DNA of 8,680 bases from an uncultured Loktanella sp. (lineage in GTDB: Bacteria; Pseudomonadota; Alphaproteobacteria; Rhodobacterales; Rhodobacteraceae), in the NCBI GenBank assembly GCA_913061335.1, contig CAJXTP010000121.1, forward strand, positions 1-8,680. The letters are read 5' to 3'. This document shows, piece after piece, positions 6,998 through 8,680 of this stretch. Position 1 is the first letter of the stretch, and every line of letters begins with the position of its first letter. A model generated the notes under the pieces. It was not told where the DNA came from. It was given only the letters and a program-made list of their open reading frames with translations, and ran no database searches. The translations under genes and the position numbers were made by a program.

Positions 6998-7048
6998 CTG
7001 ACCACCGAAATCGCTAGGTTTATAGTGAAATTAGCGGCCCTGCCCCAA
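6998..7048. promoter_or_regulatory. Candidate back-to-back promoters for the SDR cluster and the DUF2125 gene
   Basis: On the plus strand CTGACC (6998-7003), a 17-nt spacer and TATAGT (7021-7026) give four and five matches to the sigma-70 boxes and would start transcription near 7033, about 54 nt before the DUF2125 start. On the minus strand TATAAA (plus 7019-7024) with TTGGGG (plus 7043-7048) at 18 nt is a weaker pair, giving a leader of about 30 nt for the SDR. The two -10 boxes overlap, so RNA polymerase could occupy only one direction at a time. Positions are by eye and alphaproteobacterial promoters are loose. Confidence 0.4.
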
Positions 7049-7086
7049 TGTGCAAGGGAAAGGCCACCTACCGAAAGGATTCGAAG

Positions 7087-8601
7087 ATGACTTTATTTCC
7101 ATTAGTATTTCCAAAAATGCGCGGGGCGGTTTGCGCCGCTGCGATCCTATCTGCAGGCACTGCCGTCGCTGATGTTACCGCTGCCCAAGTCTGGGCCGAC
7201 TGGCAGGAAAACCTGTCGATCTATGGCGAAGATGGGCTTTCTGTTGGGGCGGAAACGATGCAGGGCAACACCCTGACGGTATCCGATATCGTGCTGACCC
7301 TTGATGACGAATACAACGACATCACGGCAACCTTGGGCGACCTGATGTTCGTTGAAAACGGTGACGGCACCGTCACCGTCGAGATGGCCGCATCATACCC
7401 GATTAATATTACTGCCGATGATGACGCTACGGTGAAAATGACCGTGACGCAGTCAGGTTTGGTTTTGAACGTTGGCGGCACCCCCGAAGAAATGGTTTAT
7501 AATGTGACCGCCGACCAATATGGTATTATAGTTGGTGACATTGTCGAAGACGGTGAAAAAATCGACGCTGATTTTCGGATAGTCGCGAATGACGTGTCTG
7601 GGTCCTACACATCCAAGGCGGGCAAGCTACGCGCTGTTGACTTTGATATGGCGGTAGCTTCCGTTGATATGCTTGTCGATGTGGTTCCTCCCGATGCCTC
7701 CGGTGAATATGTTACTTTCAGCGGCAAAATCACCGGCTTAAGCAGCAAGGGTAGCAGCACTATGCCTATTGGTGAGGCCGCCGAAGACGTAGAAAGCCTT
7801 TTTGTAAACGGCCTTGGGTTTGATATTGGGTACGCCTATCAATCCGCTAGCTATCTGTTTGATATCAATGCTGACGGCGAGCAACTATCGGGTACTGCGC
7901 GTACTGGCGCTGGATCGCTGAACGCCACAATGAACGCGGCTCATATCAGCTATGACGCTTCAGTTTCGGATATGAATGTCGCGTTTGAGGGCGCAGCTAT
8001 CCCGTTCCCAATCGAGGTGTCAGCAGCGGAATACGGAATTGGTTTTGACATGCCTTTGGCCAAAACTGACGAGCCTGCCGACTTTGGTTTGCGCGTGAAC
8101 CTGACTGATCTTGCGGTGAACGATATGATCTGGATGTTGGCTGATCCAGCGGGTGCTTTGCCCCATGATCCGGCGACATTGCTGATTGATCTGTCTGGTA
8201 AGGCCAAGATGTTCTTTGACCTGCTCGATCCGACCCAAACCGACGCCATCGCGATGAGCGACATCCCTGGCGAGCTGAACGCGGTGACGCTCAATAATCT
8301 GTCGTTAAAACTTGGCGGTGCCGAGTTGACCGGCCTTGGCGATTTCACGTTCGACAACTCTGATCTGGATACATTCGACGGCATGCCGCGCCCTGCAGGC
8401 GAGGTGACGATGAACCTTAAGGGTGGGAATGCCTTGATCGATAGCTTGGTCGAAATGGGCCTGATCCCTGAAGATCAAGCCATGATGGGCCGCATGATGA
8501 TGGGTATGTTTGCCCGCTCTGTCGGAGACGACGAACTGTCGTCCAAGATCGAGATCAACGATGAAGGCCATGTGATCGCGAACGGTCAGCGGATCCAGTA
8601 A
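7087..8601 (+). CDS. DUF2125 domain-containing periplasmic protein
   Basis: The gene encodes 504 aa and resembles the DUF2125 proteins common in Rhodobacterales, whose function is unknown. The ATG at 7087 is preceded by AAGGA with a 7-nt spacer; an upstream in-frame ATG at 7048 would place 13 polar residues before the signal peptide and was set aside. The N-terminus (MTLFPLVFPKMRG then AVCAAAILSAG) is a Sec signal peptide with cleavage after AVA at residue 28, giving mature DVTAAQVWADW. The mature protein is acidic and beta-rich, with repeating patterns such as LTVSDIVLTL and VTLNNLSLKLGGAELTGLG. A Met-rich patch at residues 466-474 (MMGRMMMGM) precedes the C-terminal DDELSSKIEIN and GHVIANGQ. 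No lipobox or transmembrane anchor follows the signal, so a periplasmic location is likely. The strand layout loosely recalls AsmA-like envelope proteins, which is only a guess. It is probably the first gene of a plus-strand unit that continues past the window. Confidence 0.82.
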   Translation: MTLFPLVFPKMRGAVCAAAILSAGTAVADVTAAQVWADWQENLSIYGEDGLSVGAETMQGNTLTVSDIVLTLDDEYNDITATLGDLMFVENGDGTVTVEMAASYPINITADDDATVKMTVTQSGLVLNVGGTPEEMVYNVTADQYGIIVGDIVEDGEKIDADFRIVANDVSGSYTSKAGKLRAVDFDMAVASVDMLVDVVPPDASGEYVTFSGKITGLSSKGSSTMPIGEAAEDVESLFVNGLGFDIGYAYQSASYLFDINADGEQLSGTARTGAGSLNATMNAAHISYDASVSDMNVAFEGAAIPFPIEVSAAEYGIGFDMPLAKTDEPADFGLRVNLTDLAVNDMIWMLADPAGALPHDPATLLIDLSGKAKMFFDLLDPTQTDAIAMSDIPGELNAVTLNNLSLKLGGAELTGLGDFTFDNSDLDTFDGMPRPAGEVTMNLKGGNALIDSLVEMGLIPEDQAMMGRMMMGMFARSVGDDELSSKIEINDEGHVIANGQRIQ

Positions 8602-8608
8602 ACACATT

Positions 8609-8645
8609 TGCGGCGCGGCGGGGCCTTGCAGCACCGTGCGCCGCA
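8609..8645 (+). repeat. GC-rich inverted repeat after the DUF2125 gene
   Basis: TGCGGCGC (8609-8616) pairs perfectly with GCGCCGCA (8638-8645) across a 21-nt loop. This could form a stem in the transcript just after the DUF2125 stop. No run of T follows on either strand, so it is not a standard intrinsic terminator; it might be a 3' stabiliser, an attenuating stem or chance in GC-rich sequence. Confidence 0.4.
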
Positions 8646-8665
8646 GATTACCTGAGAGGGGAACC

Positions 8666-8680
8666 AAAGGATATCGCATG
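8666..8680 (+). promoter_or_regulatory. Ribosome binding site and start codon of a truncated downstream gene
   Basis: AAAGGA at 8666-8671, a 6-nt spacer and ATG at 8678-8680, the last three bases of the window, have the layout of a strong translation start. A plus-strand gene therefore probably begins here, 76 bp after the DUF2125 stop, and may be co-transcribed with it. Its product cannot be known from the window. Confidence 0.6.

Noticed and set aside
8609..8645. Intrinsic terminator for the DUF2125 gene
   Set aside because: The stem is real but no T-run follows on either strand and the loop is 21 nt long.

Overview
The window looks like ordinary chromosomal sequence from an alphaproteobacterium, most likely a marine Rhodobacterales/Roseobacter-type organism with moderate GC. 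The basis is a DUF2125-type periplasmic protein (a family I associate with this order), a YjbH-family exopolysaccharide protein, a diverged 'MIVS..RRFI' sulfotransferase-like protein and tight GGA-type ribosome binding sites. This placement is inference from protein style; no rRNA or marker gene is present.

Bases 1-46 are not biological. They read as the end of an Illumina P7 primer, an 8-base i7 index and the Nextera read-2 adapter with the Tn5 mosaic end, so the genomic sequence starts at 47. The adapter cuts off a minus-strand lipoprotein gene (YjbF-like by context), which directly follows an intact minus-strand yjbH gene (133-2283).

A 164-bp divergent spacer leads to a plus-strand gene (2448-3110) for a degenerate sulfotransferase-like protein. 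It converges on a four-gene minus-strand cluster, and the two stop codons share one CTAG. In transcription order the cluster is: SDR oxidoreductase (6223-6981), crotonase-fold protein lacking both catalytic glutamates (5624-6226), MscS-type mechanosensitive channel (4252-5562) and HI0933/BaiN-like flavoprotein (3107-4255). Two of its junctions are 4-bp start/stop overlaps; the third is a 61-bp gap.

A divergent promoter region (about 6982-7086) separates this cluster from a plus-strand DUF2125 protein gene (7087-8601) with a Sec signal peptide. The window ends exactly on the ATG of a further plus-strand gene with a good ribosome binding site.

Functionally there are three loose themes: envelope/exopolysaccharide (YjbH, lipoprotein, DUF2125), CoA/alcohol-type metabolism (SDR plus crotonase), and osmotic or redox housekeeping (MscS plus flavoprotein). 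I see no mobile element, CRISPR array, tRNA, rRNA or defence system, and no convincing undescribed system. The most notable points are the adapter artefact and two proteins that keep their fold signature but have lost the family's catalytic or cofactor-binding residues.
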